A stretch of DNA of 64,000 nt from assembly GCF_000686845.1 (NCBI RefSeq), contig NZ_JMLS01000028.1:1-64000 (forward strand). Direction: 5' to 3'. The notes below the pieces were generated by a model. The model did not search any database, was not told the origin of the DNA, and worked only from the letters and a program-made list of their open reading frames with translations. Source of the DNA: Paenibacillus sp. UNC451MF. Lineage in GTDB: Bacteria; Bacillota; Bacilli; Paenibacillales; NBRC-103111. The position numbers and the translations under genes were made by a program. This document shows, one piece after another, positions 43,703 to 52,799 of this stretch; the first letter of the stretch is position 1; every line of letters starts with the position of its first letter.

Positions 43703-44737
43703 ATGGACCCGCTTCTTCAAATCCAAAATGTGAAAGCTTCCTTTCATACCAAAGAAGGGATTGTTCATGCGGTGAACGGAGTTTCCCTTGACTTGCATCA
43801 GGGGAAAATATTCGGTTTGATCGGTGAAACCGGCAGCGGCAAATCTGTTCTTGGCCTAACCATTCCTGGTCTTCTGCCTAATACCGCTCAGGTAACGGGT
43901 TCTATCCTGTTTAGAGGAGAGGATCTATTACAGCTGGATCAAAAAAGCTTACGCAAATGGAGAGGCGGAGAGATCGCTCTCATCCCGCAAAATCCGGCAA
44001 CTTCCTTGAATCCCGTACTTACTATCGGCTATCAGCTTATAGAAGCCATAGCCAGACACCGAAACGACAAGACTCGAAAACAGCTTAGAGAGCAGGCGGT
44101 GCAGCTTCTAACTAGCTTGAATATGCCTGAACCTCAGCAGAAGATGAGAAGTTACCCTTTTCAGCTTAGTGGAGGAATGAAGCAGCGGGTTTTAGCGGCT
44201 ATTGGAATGTGTGGAAATCCATCCCTAATCATAGCGGACGAGCCGACCAAGGGTTTGGACGCCATGATTCGGTATCAGACAGTGGAAATGATGCGCAACG
44301 TTGCTCACCAAACAGGAGCAGGGATGCTCGTTATTACTCACGATCTGCATGTAGCAGAATCCTTATGTGACACGATAGGTGTGATGTATGCGGGCCAGAT
44401 CGTAGAGCAAGGCAATGCCGATGAACTGTTCCAGAACCCTAAGCATCCCTATACCCAAGGACTGCTTGATTCCATTCCAGGTCGGGGAATGGTACCTATC
44501 CCAGGTGCAGCCAACAGCCTAATAGAACAAAGTACAGGATGCTCGTTTTATTCTAGATGCAAGCATAGACAGGCCGAATGCAGCTTGAACATACCTGAAC
44601 TATATTCCTGTTCCATTACAACGAATCAAGGCAGCACAGCCGGTTCTGAAGCAGCTGAGGGAAGTAAAGCGAGGTGTTTTCTATATGATCCAAGTCGCCA
44701 ACCTGAACAAAACCTTTTACAACGGCTGGCTAAATAA
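43703..44737 (+). CDS. Opp/Nik-type ATPase, first subunit (NikD/OppD-like)
   Basis: The 344-residue ATPase has Walker A GETGSGKS near residue 38, Q-loop ALIPQNP, signature LSGGMKQRV and Walker B LIIADEPTKGLD. The C-terminal oligopeptide-transporter extension has the Cys cluster CSFYSRCKHRQAEC. These C-terminal Cys may bind an Fe-S cluster, as seen in related Dpp/Opp ATPases. Its last 53 nt overlap the start of the partner ATPase. Confidence 0.92.
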   Translation: MDPLLQIQNVKASFHTKEGIVHAVNGVSLDLHQGKIFGLIGETGSGKSVLGLTIPGLLPNTAQVTGSILFRGEDLLQLDQKSLRKWRGGEIALIPQNPATSLNPVLTIGYQLIEAIARHRNDKTRKQLREQAVQLLTSLNMPEPQQKMRSYPFQLSGGMKQRVLAAIGMCGNPSLIIADEPTKGLDAMIRYQTVEMMRNVAHQTGAGMLVITHDLHVAESLCDTIGVMYAGQIVEQGNADELFQNPKHPYTQGLLDSIPGRGMVPIPGAANSLIEQSTGCSFYSRCKHRQAECSLNIPELYSCSITTNQGSTAGSEAAEGSKARCFLYDPSRQPEQNLLQRLAK

Positions 44738-45464
44738 GCGAAGCTTCCCGGCTGTACAAAACATTACATTCGATATTGCGCAAGGGGAGACCTTAGGGTT
44801 AGTAGGTGAGAGTGGCTGCGGAAAATCGACGCTGTCTAGATTAATGCTTAAGCTTATTCCAGCGGATCCAGGGGGAACGATTGTTTTTAACGGTGTTGAC
44901 ATATCCAACTACAGCATGAAGCAAATGAGACCTCTCCGCAAGCAGATGCAGATCTTATTTCAGCATCCAGACTCAGCGTTAAATCCGCGCCAAACGATTA
45001 TCAACAGTCTGTTAGAACCGATTACTTTGCACCGATTGATGCGCAGAGAAGAAGGTATTGCTAAGGTCTTGGAACTACTGGAGCTGGTGGGGCTTCAACG
45101 TGATCTTCTATACAGGTTTCCTCATCAGATCAGCGGAGGGCAGGTTCAGCGTGTAGTTATTGCCAGCGCCTTAACTTTAGAGCCTAGGCTCCTTGTTCTC
45201 GATGAGCCTACTTCAATGCTGGATGTTTCTGTTCAGGCACAAGTTGTTGAGGTATTGCAAAACATTCAAAAGCAATATCAAATGGCTTACTTGTTTATTT
45301 CTCATGATTTGGATCTTGTACGCCACACTTGCAGTCGGATGGCTGTTATGCACCAGGGGAGAATCGTGGAGCTTCGAGATAGTCGAACCATTATGGAACA
45401 GCCGGAGCACCCTTATACTCAGCAATTAACGAGGGCATTTATGGCCTATACATCGGCTAAATAA
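44685..45464 (+). CDS. Opp/Nik-type ATPase, second subunit (NikE/OppF-like)
   Basis: The 259-residue ATPase has Walker A GESGCGKS, signature ISGGQVQRV and Walker B LLVLDEPTSMLD. It lacks the long C-terminal extension of OppF, as NikE does. The ATG at 44685 lies inside the preceding gene; the N-terminus IQVANLNKTFYNGW is well formed, so the 53-nt overlap seems real. It pairs with the other ATPase to power the importer. Confidence 0.9.
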   Translation: MIQVANLNKTFYNGWLNKRSFPAVQNITFDIAQGETLGLVGESGCGKSTLSRLMLKLIPADPGGTIVFNGVDISNYSMKQMRPLRKQMQILFQHPDSALNPRQTIINSLLEPITLHRLMRREEGIAKVLELLELVGLQRDLLYRFPHQISGGQVQRVVIASALTLEPRLLVLDEPTSMLDVSVQAQVVEVLQNIQKQYQMAYLFISHDLDLVRHTCSRMAVMHQGRIVELRDSRTIMEQPEHPYTQQLTRAFMAYTSAK

Positions 45465-45491
45465 GCATCTTAACATAAAGGAGAAAAGGAA

Positions 45492-46187
45492 ATGAAACAC
45501 GAATATAACTCTGCCTTAAAGTCTCCCACTGAGTTTTGGATTCAGGCTTGGGAACAGGCTGCAGCAGAAGACCTTCGAGTGGGGAGTGACACCGAAGAAG
45601 AAAAGTATTGGGTGGAAAACGCTGCTGCTTATGATGATCGAAATCCTTTAGCTCAATATACGGAGCCGATCATGAATAGGATTTATGAGCATCTGAATCC
45701 GAATGACCATTTACTTGAAATTGGACCTGGAACAGGTGGCTTTACTCAGTTGCTTGCTCCGCATGTTGGAGAGATTGCCCTCATTGAACCCTCAGCCGCC
45801 ATGTACAAAGAGCTTTGCGCTAACTGGATAAATGTAAGGACCTCGCTACCTACAGCGATTCTAACCAAATGGGAAGAGTCCCCCAAGGTGGAGGCTGACA
45901 TTGTGTTTGGAGCAAATGCGTTTTACCGAATAAAGGACATGAAATCAAGCTTGATGAAGATGCATGAAACAGCAAGGCGTCATGTATTTCTAATTCAATC
46001 TATCGGGAGGCCTTTTGCAGGACCGCTTCGTGTTACAGAGAACGATAGGTCGATAGAGAAGGAACGTGCCGATGTGTTATCGGGCATATTGCATGAAATG
46101 AATATAACTCATCAATATGAAAAATTTCCGACTCCACGGAAAAATGGAATGATTCATGATGTAGCCTTAATTCATTGGAGCCGGTAA
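45492..46187 (+). CDS. Class I SAM-dependent methyltransferase
   Basis: The 231-residue protein has the SAM-binding motif LLEIGPGTGGFTQLL (about 72-86), the acidic ribose-binding residue in IALIEPSAAM, and motif IV-like VEADIVFGANAFYR. It is the last gene of the B12-riboswitch operon (27 nt after the ATPase, AAAGGAG), so it may modify a chelator or scaffold linked to the imported metal. The substrate is unknown. A terminator follows. Confidence 0.82.
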   Translation: MKHEYNSALKSPTEFWIQAWEQAAAEDLRVGSDTEEEKYWVENAAAYDDRNPLAQYTEPIMNRIYEHLNPNDHLLEIGPGTGGFTQLLAPHVGEIALIEPSAAMYKELCANWINVRTSLPTAILTKWEESPKVEADIVFGANAFYRIKDMKSSLMKMHETARRHVFLIQSIGRPFAGPLRVTENDRSIEKERADVLSGILHEMNITHQYEKFPTPRKNGMIHDVALIHWSR

Positions 46188-46197
46188 AGTTTTTTAA

Positions 46198-46235
46198 AAA
46201 GAAGCCAGAACGAAAGTTTCGGTTTCTTTTTTTTG
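46198..46235 (+). terminator. Terminator of the B12-regulated operon
   Basis: AAAGAAGCC...AAC pairs with GTT...GGTTTCTTT around GAAA, followed by TTTTT. Confidence 0.78.
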
Positions 46236-46261
46236 GGGGAGGGAACAGGGGGTAATAATAC

Positions 46262-46822
46262 TTAATACACTAAAAGTCGACCATCATCATTCCATTGCCC
46301 ATATATTTTATTTATACGGGTATGTTCAATAAATTTTGTCAATCGTTTACGATACAAAATGGCATCGTTCTGTACTGACTGGATATTGTCGATCTTGATT
46401 CTAACATATAGTTCTGGCAAAGCTTGAAAATTGTGATAAAGAGCTTCATCCTGACGCAATTCCATCAAGATTGCTTCATGAATGATAAACGAATCAGCGC
46501 CCATATCTGGCAATACTTTCTTTCCTGATTCTGTCATTAAGCCTAATTTATCTAATCGTCGAACTCGTTCTTTATTGAGCTCAGACCAGTTACTGTTTCT
46601 TTTCCTGGGTGAGAATCGCTGCGCGGTTTGAGTGTCATCCATTTTTTTTCGTGTGCTATCAATCCAGCCAAAACACAGAGCTTCTTCAACGAGGTCTAAG
46701 TAACTTACTGAATGATTTTTAGTTGATATTAACCAACAATAATCTCCAGTACTGTGATTGTCTCGTAGCCACTCTCGCCATTCTTGACGAGTGTGGGGCT
46801 GCACTATTCTATCTATTACCAT
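46262..46822 (-). CDS. YdeI/OmpD-associated family protein
   Basis: About 186 residues. It contains the family phrases WREWLRDNHSTGDYCWLI, VEEALCFGWIDSTRKKMDD, RFSPRKRNSNWSELNKERV and a C-terminal YRKRLTKFIEHTR. The family is linked to outer-membrane or envelope stress by name only; no function is settled in Firmicutes. I prefer ATG 46822, with AGGAAGG upstream, over the in-frame ATG at 46834, which abuts that site. It sits just downstream of the broken VOC gene on the same strand and overlaps its last codons. Confidence 0.82.
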   Translation of the reverse strand: MVIDRIVQPHTRQEWREWLRDNHSTGDYCWLISTKNHSVSYLDLVEEALCFGWIDSTRKKMDDTQTAQRFSPRKRNSNWSELNKERVRRLDKLGLMTESGKKVLPDMGADSFIIHEAILMELRQDEALYHNFQALPELYVRIKIDNIQSVQNDAILYRKRLTKFIEHTRINKIYGQWNDDGRLLVY

Positions 46823-47139
46823 TACTCTGGTCATCCTTCCTGGAACTCAATATCTCCAGATAGTGCGGATTGTACATAATACCCAGCACGTTACCGAATG
46901 GATCAATGACCGGGGCCAGCCGTTGAACGTGCAGGAGCGAAACGGCGATCGATTAGACCCAGTTCGTGCTGGTAGTCTCCAAGGCGAAACTCGGCATAGT
47001 CTAGTTTACCATCAATTCCCGAGCGTTCGAAGTAAGGCGTAATGCCCAGCAGCTCCGAGTACCATGCCTTTGCCGCGTCCATATCATCTGCCCAATAACT
47101 GATGGTCGCAAATCCTCGTAATGTTATTTTTGTGCTCAT
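46809..47139 (-). pseudogene. Frameshifted VOC (glyoxalase-fold) gene
   Basis: AGGAGG precedes ATG 47139 (minus strand). The first ~70 residues (TLRGFATISYWADDMDAAKA... LGDYQHELGLIDRRF) are a normal VOC start. The frame then stops at 46903. In another frame VIDPFGNVLGIMYNPHYLEIL follows, the expected VOC C-terminus. About 35-40 central residues are missing at the junction. A deletion plus frameshift has killed the gene. Confidence 0.75.
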
Positions 47140-47196
47140 ACTCAATGCCTCCTAGGAAAATTATTATTGGTTTTATTGCTATTATAGGCAACCATT

Positions 47197-47216
47197 ACTG
47201 ACATCAGTATGTCAGT
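47197..47216. repeat. 20-bp palindrome upstream of the broken VOC gene
   Basis: ACTGACAT and ATGTCAGT are perfect arms around CAGT. It lies 57 bp before the VOC start in the 47140-47450 gap, where a regulator site would be expected; an operator or small hairpin is possible. Confidence 0.45.
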
Positions 47217-47372
47217 GCTTCAGTTTTTATCTAAAATTATTATTCATTCACTTATAATTTATTTTCAAGAGCCTGGCACATAAGGCTATATTCAATTAAT
47301 AACATTAAATATTAATAACATAAATAATAATCACACAAAAAACCACAATATTATCAGCAGCGAGAAATATAA

Positions 47373-47395
47373 TAAGCACCCTGCTAGGGTGCTTA
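47373..47395 (-). terminator. Terminator after the HxlR gene
   Basis: TAAGCACCCT pairs perfectly with AGGGTGCTTA around a 3-nt loop. The T-tract is weak, but it stands 56 bp after the leftward HxlR stop. Confidence 0.6.
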
Positions 47396-47450
47396 ACTTC
47401 ATTGATTTAACGTGAAGGGTATTTTGCCTTCAACGAGGCCGTACATATGA

Positions 47451-47828
47451 TTACTTCTCTGCGAGCTCATCATTTACTTCGAACGATTCCACGGATCGTT
47501 CTTTCCCATATAACTCGTTCAAATGCTCCACATGAGCCATTCCCCAATCATTCATCGCCTGCAATACAGGGGTCATCCTTTTACCGTATTCAGTAATGGA
47601 ATATTCAACTTTTGGAGGGACTTGGAGATAGATCTCTCTATGAACGATATCATGATATTCTAATTCCCTTAATTGTGAGGTAAGCATTTTTTTGGTTATA
47701 TCCGGCATCGCTTTTTGAAGTTCGCTAAATCTCATCGTACCGTTTGAAAACAGCTGAAACAGAATAACAGGTTTCCATTTACCCACCAGGATCTCTAATG
47801 CAGTTTCAACTCTACAATCATCAGGCAT
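47451..47828 (-). CDS. HxlR-family transcriptional regulator
   Basis: The 125-residue winged-helix regulator has Cys5 (DDCRVETALEILVGKWKPVIL), the position used for redox or electrophile sensing in YodB/HypR-type relatives. The HTH core reads MRFSELQKAMPDITKKMLTSQL. AGGAGG precedes the ATG. It diverges from the DoxX gene across 147 bp and probably controls it, which is a common pairing in thiol-stress loci. Confidence 0.9.
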   Translation of the reverse strand: MPDDCRVETALEILVGKWKPVILFQLFSNGTMRFSELQKAMPDITKKMLTSQLRELEYHDIVHREIYLQVPPKVEYSITEYGKRMTPVLQAMNDWGMAHVEHLNELYGKERSVESFEVNDELAEK

Positions 47829-47975
47829 TCGAAGTCCTCCTATTGAAATAATATAAGCAAATGGCTAGGTTTCTTTTTGTATACTATGTTTAATTTAAGT
47901 GCCTACTTCCGATATTCTATCCTTGGCATTATTATAACTCTATAAATAAGGCGTATACAAGGAGGAATTTTAGAA

Positions 47976-48350
47976 ATGAGATGGGTAGTTAGGATATTGC
48001 AAGGGTTGGTTGGAGTTATGTTCTTATTAACCGGCTTTATGAAATTAAGCGGGGATCCAGCTCAGGCAGAAGCATTTAATGGAATTTACGGCTATGGCAC
48101 TGGTTTCATGTATGTTGTGGGGGGGATAGAAGTTGTATCTGCAGTGGGATTACTGCTAGGGTTTTGGAGGAATAAGCTAATCTCTGTATTTAGCGGTGTG
48201 TTGATTATTGTTATGGGAGGAGCTGTATTTACGCATCTCAAAGCTGGTCAAGGTTTTGGCGTCGCCACTATGCCGTTGGTGCTATTGGTGTTGTGTTTAA
48301 TTGTATTTCTAGGACACAGTAAAATCTCGAAAACCAGAAAGGCCCAATGA
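47976..48350 (+). CDS. DoxX-family membrane protein
   Basis: The 124-residue protein has four TM segments. It opens RILQGLVGVMFLLTGFMKLSG, the DoxX signature, and continues with YVVGGIEVVSAVGLLLGF. DoxX-like proteins such as CatD/MhqP support quinone or thiol-stress defence, though the activity is unclear. AGGAGG precedes the ATG. It is divergent from the HxlR regulator. Confidence 0.88.
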   Translation: MRWVVRILQGLVGVMFLLTGFMKLSGDPAQAEAFNGIYGYGTGFMYVVGGIEVVSAVGLLLGFWRNKLISVFSGVLIIVMGGAVFTHLKAGQGFGVATMPLVLLVLCLIVFLGHSKISKTRKAQ

Positions 48351-48503
48351 AGTGGCTTTGAAGGTTGAATTGGATTTGTCCCACTGGCCTTACTTGTCTT
48401 TGGGTATGATAATTGATTAAAATAAGATAGCAGCGTTATGTTGGATATTGCTTATCGCATGCGAGTTCAATAGCTGTTATCTGAACTTTAGGGAGTGTAA
48501 AAC

Positions 48504-48884
48504 ATGATCAATCAAATCGGTCAAATTATGCTGTACGTGAACGATCAAGACCAAGCATCACGGTTTTGGACGGAAAAAGTCGGGTTTAGTGTCGTTTCGG
48601 AAGAGGACAACGGCCAAGGGATGCGATGGATCGAAATTGCCCCGGTGCAAGGTGCTCAAACAACCTTTGTTCTTCACAACAAGCAACTCATTGCCCAGAT
48701 GCAGCCGGAGCTTAACTTAGGTACGCCTTCAATCATGTTTTACACCGACAATCTTGACGGGCTGTACAAGACTTTTAAGGAAAAAGACATTACAGTCGGG
48801 GAATTGGTGGACATGCCTTCGGGTCGGGTGTTCAACTTTGCCGACGATGAGAACAACTACTTTGCGGTTTTGGAAAAGAAGTAA
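48504..48884 (+). CDS. VOC-family (glyoxalase-fold) protein
   Basis: The 126-residue protein has two beta-alpha-beta-beta-beta halves: IGQIMLYVNDQDQASRFWTE, and TPSIMFYTDNLDGLYKTF ending NFADDENNYFAVLEK. The Glu and His metal positions of the superfamily are only partly recognisable. Related YkcA/BphC-like proteins act in antibiotic or aldehyde detoxification, but no function can be set here. GGGAGTG precedes the ATG. It stands alone before an inverted repeat and terminator. Confidence 0.85.
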   Translation: MINQIGQIMLYVNDQDQASRFWTEKVGFSVVSEEDNGQGMRWIEIAPVQGAQTTFVLHNKQLIAQMQPELNLGTPSIMFYTDNLDGLYKTFKEKDITVGELVDMPSGRVFNFADDENNYFAVLEKK

Positions 48885-48914
48885 CTTGGCGTTCGTTGGA
48901 TTACAACGGCGTGT

Positions 48915-48935
48915 AAGTGTTTACGTTAAACACTT
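48915..48935. repeat. Perfect inverted repeat after the VOC gene
   Basis: AAGTGTTTA and TAAACACTT flank CGT. It lies 31 bp after the VOC stop and before the terminator at 48970; it has no T-tract and may be an operator-like or structural element. Confidence 0.4.
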
Positions 48936-48969
48936 GTGAACAGGTTGACGATAGGATTGATATATATAA

Positions 48970-48999
48970 AACATCGCCATTGATGGTGATGTTTTTTTA
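48970..48999 (+). terminator. Terminator after the VOC gene
   Basis: ACATC-CCAT and ATGG-GATGT pair around TG, followed by TTTTTTTA. From here to 49219 I see only A/T-rich sequence. Confidence 0.78.
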
Positions 49000-49219
49000 T
49001 GTTTATCTAACTTGCCCTCTAACACCAGCACATAGAAAAATGAAACAAAATGCATCCCATATGAAATAATACTGCATGTGCAGGCTTCCCCCTCCTTTGT
49101 ATAATGAAATAGATCTGAGAAAAAATATCGTGGGCTGGCCGCTTCAGGTTTTAAACAGTCTCGTATACATCCTTATTTGCCCAGCTTACAGTTCATAAAA
49201 AGAAGGAAGAGGGTACGAT

Positions 49220-50623
49220 ATGGAAACGCGTTCAGAAAGACAAGTAATGAAAACGCAAGTGCTTGTTCTTGGTGGTGGTGCCGGGGGAGTTGGTGCAGCA
49301 ATTTCAGCAGCGCGTGAGGGAGCTGAGACCATTTTAGTGGATCGCCAAGGCTTTTTAGGCGGAAATATGACTATAGGCTTACCTCTACTAGCATTTTTGG
49401 ATGCCCAAGGTCGTCAGGTAACAAGAGGTTTACCTCAAGAGATTGTGGATCGTTTGATTGAATTGGGTGGTTCATTCGGACATAGAGAATGCCCGTTACA
49501 TAATTCAACTACAGTGATTGACCCTAATTTAATGAAAATCGTAATCTTTGAAAAAATTAAGCAATATGGAGTACGTCCTTTATTGCATTGTGAGATTATT
49601 GGAACTAATGTTGAAAACGGTGAACTAAAATCAGTTATTTTAAAAGGGAAAGGGAAGGAAATAGAAATATTCGCCGATGTGTTTGTTGATGCGACAGGGG
49701 ATGGTGATGTTGCATTTATGGCGGGAGCCGAGTATGAAAAGGGGCAATATGCGAATGGAGAAACTCAACCGCCTACGTTAATGTTTACTGTAGGAGGCTT
49801 TAATTTAGAGAGATTTATGGATTTCTTAGAAGAGCATCCTGAAGAATTAAAACACGGAACATCCATGAAAATTCGTCCTGGCTATACAGCTGATTTTTTG
49901 CGTGCAAGTGAAAATCATGTTTTTGTTGGATTAAAAAATACGATTACTAAGCTTAGAAAAGAAGGAAAGTGCCCTATTGATCGAGACACCATTATTTATA
50001 TCAACTTGCCTAGAGAAGGGTATATTGCTTTAAATTGTATTCGCATACTGAACTTTGATGGTACAAAAATTGAAGAGTTAAGTAGAGGCGAAATCGAATC
50101 AAACTTACAAATTATACCTCTAATTAATATGTTAAAAGAAAATATACCCGGTTTTGAACATATTTATTTATCCTCTATAGCGCCATTCTTGGGTATTCGT
50201 GAAACACGCCGAATTTTAGGCAAGCAAATGATACGCGAGGAAGCAGCAGTAAATGGAGTTATTCCTGAAGACACTATCGCATTAGGATCCTATATTATTG
50301 ATATTCATAGTGGTTCAGGAGATTCAACCCTTATTAGATCACTTACGGGTCCTTATGGTATAACGTACGGAGCAACCATTTCTAAAGATGTTAAACGACT
50401 AATGTTAAGCGGACGTTGTATAAGTGTGGATCCCGTAGTATTTGGTTCTTCTCGAGTTATGCCTACTTGTATGGCTGTTGGTGAAGGTGTGGGTATTGGT
50501 GCTGCTTTAGCTGTACAGCAAAATAGGGCTCCCGAAGATGTAGATGTCCAGTCTATAAGGCAAAAATTACGAGAGTATGGAGCCATACTTTCATTAGAAG
50601 ATGATAATGTTGTGAAGGCGTAA
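49220..50623 (+). CDS. FAD-dependent oxidoreductase (FAD_oxidored family)
   Basis: The 467-residue flavoprotein has the dinucleotide loop VLVLGGGAGGVGAAISAARE near residue 14 and FLGGNMTIG after it. A second FAD contact is DVFVDATGDGDVAFMAGAEYE near 160, and the C-terminal RCISVDPVVFGSSRVMPTCM carries the last flavin-binding loop. Family members act on diverse small substrates; nothing here fixes the substrate. GGAAGAGGG precedes the ATG. A metallo-hydrolase gene follows after 34 nt, so the two probably form an operon. Confidence 0.85.
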   Translation: METRSERQVMKTQVLVLGGGAGGVGAAISAAREGAETILVDRQGFLGGNMTIGLPLLAFLDAQGRQVTRGLPQEIVDRLIELGGSFGHRECPLHNSTTVIDPNLMKIVIFEKIKQYGVRPLLHCEIIGTNVENGELKSVILKGKGKEIEIFADVFVDATGDGDVAFMAGAEYEKGQYANGETQPPTLMFTVGGFNLERFMDFLEEHPEELKHGTSMKIRPGYTADFLRASENHVFVGLKNTITKLRKEGKCPIDRDTIIYINLPREGYIALNCIRILNFDGTKIEELSRGEIESNLQIIPLINMLKENIPGFEHIYLSSIAPFLGIRETRRILGKQMIREEAAVNGVIPEDTIALGSYIIDIHSGSGDSTLIRSLTGPYGITYGATISKDVKRLMLSGRCISVDPVVFGSSRVMPTCMAVGEGVGIGAALAVQQNRAPEDVDVQSIRQKLREYGAILSLEDDNVVKA

Positions 50624-50657
50624 TTAGAAACTATTATAAATTGGGGAGGCGGTCATT

Positions 50658-52073
50658 TTGCAGGAAGGTCAATTGAGTTTTTGGGGCGGCGTAGGCAAGT
50701 CTGGGGGGGTGCAGGTACTTTACGGCAAAGGGAAGCAGGCTGTATTATTCGATTTCGGAGTCGAGCACAGCAGTCTTCTCTTTCCTAAACAGCTGACGTT
50801 ATATGAACCGGTAGGTGCGACACCTGGCCGCGAGCTTCGTCAATTTTTGCTCGGTGGAATGACCGCGCCGATGCTTGAGCTGTACGATCCCGAGCACATT
50901 AAAGGACTGGATGCGGCAAAGGTACGGAGTGCTTGGGGAGACATCGAATTGCCCCAATATGAGAGGATTGCTCTGTTTATCGGACATATGCACACGGATC
51001 ATATGGCGGTACTTCCTTATGTTCACCCAGATATCCCAGTATACATGAACTTTGACGCTCATTCCTTGTTCCGGGGCATGGTTGCAGGCGGCCATAGTTT
51101 GGATACCAAAGCTCGGATAAAAGCATGCGACGATTTGAGCGTCATCGATTTCGGTGAATTTACGATGCAAATTGTCGAGATGGATCATAATGCGACAGGA
51201 GCGGCGGGGATTATTATTGATGACGGCACCCACAAAATCGCTTATACGGGAGATTGGCGCCGTCAAGGCAAGCATCCCGAACGGATTGACCGGTTCATCG
51301 AGTTGTGCCGCGACAAGCAGATTGATTTGTTGATTACCGAAGGAACACGTCTTGCATCCGATCCGTCTGTCGTACCTTCCTACCAGATGACCGAAGATGA
51401 ATTATTGTCCCGCTTCTCGGAAATTGTAGACAATGCGGACGGGCTCGTGTACTTGCAGATGTCACCGCGGGACCTGGAGAGGATGGCAAATATGATTGCT
51501 ATTGCTGCAGAGAAAGGACGCAAGGTCGCCATGGAGGCTTCTCATGCTGTCATTTGGTATACTGCGAATCGCGAAGGCCTGCGTATTCTCGAAGGCCATC
51601 CCTCCCATAACGCGGTGATCCGAATCGTCGACGCCACGGTGACGGATGGCATGGCGGTTCCTTATGAAACGATCTCTCTGGAAGAAATGGCTGAAAGTAA
51701 GAACGAGTATGTGTACTTCTTCAAATTTCCCGACCTTGCCCATATGATTGAATTGGAAACACTCGGCGATTTACAGGAACGGTCACATTTCATTCAATCG
51801 GATTACAGCGTTAAGCTTGATCATGTCGATGTAGCTAAATATTTGAAGAAGTTCGGTATCACCGGATATTCCTTGTCCAATGGGGGGCACGCCCATCCCG
51901 AGGCGATATCCGACATGATCGAACAGATTGCGCCCAAAGCGGTTATTACGCTTCACACCCGTTATCCGGACTCGCAAAACACGAGAGGGATTAAAGCCTA
52001 TTATCCAAAAAAAGGGGAGACCATCTCGGTGTCTTCCATCATTACAGCCACTGTCGCTGTCGGAAACGAATGA
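50658..52073 (+). CDS. MBL-fold metallo-hydrolase
   Basis: The 471-residue protein has the zinc-binding motif GHMHTDHM near residue 110 (H-x-H-x-D-H). Later zinc ligands are in MDHNATGAAGIII and AYTGDWRRQGKH, and GGHAHPEAI and TLHTRY are near the C-terminus. The last resembles RNase J/beta-CASP-type proteins, but the pattern also fits stand-alone hydrolases. The start is TTG 50658 after GGGAGG. It is co-directional with the flavoprotein upstream and the phosphatase downstream. Confidence 0.82.
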   Translation: MQEGQLSFWGGVGKSGGVQVLYGKGKQAVLFDFGVEHSSLLFPKQLTLYEPVGATPGRELRQFLLGGMTAPMLELYDPEHIKGLDAAKVRSAWGDIELPQYERIALFIGHMHTDHMAVLPYVHPDIPVYMNFDAHSLFRGMVAGGHSLDTKARIKACDDLSVIDFGEFTMQIVEMDHNATGAAGIIIDDGTHKIAYTGDWRRQGKHPERIDRFIELCRDKQIDLLITEGTRLASDPSVVPSYQMTEDELLSRFSEIVDNADGLVYLQMSPRDLERMANMIAIAAEKGRKVAMEASHAVIWYTANREGLRILEGHPSHNAVIRIVDATVTDGMAVPYETISLEEMAESKNEYVYFFKFPDLAHMIELETLGDLQERSHFIQSDYSVKLDHVDVAKYLKKFGITGYSLSNGGHAHPEAISDMIEQIAPKAVITLHTRYPDSQNTRGIKAYYPKKGETISVSSIITATVAVGNE

Positions 52074-52118
52074 TACGGCAGTGGGTTGCACTATAAATGA
52101 CTAAGGGAGAAGAATTTG

Positions 52119-52700
52119 ATGACCACGATTACTTTCGTTAGACATGGCATTACCGATCATAATATAGAGCAGAGAGCTCAGGGACACACTCAAAATCCGC
52201 TGAATGAGACAGGGAGAGTACAAGCAGCACTAGTTGCGAAGAGACTCTCTGATGAGCAGTGGGATGTATTTATTTCCAGCGATTTAAAGCGAGCGCGTGA
52301 AACCGCCGAAATCATTTCCGACGAGATAGGTAAACCTGTCGACTTCTTCGATGAACGTCTGAGGGAAATGGATAGAGGCAAGATTGCTGATACGATTGAA
52401 TCAGAGCGGATCGAGAGGTGGGGGGCCAATTGGAGATTACTCGATATGGGCCAAGAAACCAATGAGTCGATGAGGTCCCGTGGCATGAGCTTCATTGAGG
52501 ATATCGCTTCGCAGTTTGTAGGCAAGAAGGTTCTTGTCGTTACTCATGGTTATTTTCTGGGTCAAACCTTAAAGGAGCTGATGAAGGACGAGTCTACCGG
52601 AAACGACATGAGCAATACTTCCGTAACGACTATTGAGCATAACGGTAAGCAGTGGGAGTTTTTGCTATATGATTGCATCAAACACCTCCCTGAGAAATAA
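52119..52700 (+). CDS. Histidine phosphatase family protein
   Basis: The 193-residue protein has the catalytic FVRHGITDHN at the N-terminus, SSDLKRARETAEII, and the second His in LVVTHGYFLGQTL. It is a cobC/phosphoglycerate-mutase-like phosphatase of unknown substrate. The ATG at 52119 (GGGAGAAG upstream) is preferred over the in-frame TTG one codon earlier. It resembles the phosphatase at 18284 in family only. Confidence 0.87.
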   Translation: MTTITFVRHGITDHNIEQRAQGHTQNPLNETGRVQAALVAKRLSDEQWDVFISSDLKRARETAEIISDEIGKPVDFFDERLREMDRGKIADTIESERIERWGANWRLLDMGQETNESMRSRGMSFIEDIASQFVGKKVLVVTHGYFLGQTLKELMKDESTGNDMSNTSVTTIEHNGKQWEFLLYDCIKHLPEK

Positions 52701-52715
52701 TGTTGGAAAAAGAGT

Positions 52716-52757
52716 AAAAGAGCCGACCACCTATTGCCAAGACGGCCGGCTCTTTTT
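52716..52757 (+). terminator. Terminator of the 49220-52700 genes
   Basis: AAAAGAGCCG pairs with CGGCTCTTTT over 10 bp, followed by a T. Confidence 0.85.
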
Positions 52758-52799
52758 AGTCAGGTATAATCGCTCGCTGCACGGCAATATGAAGAGAAC

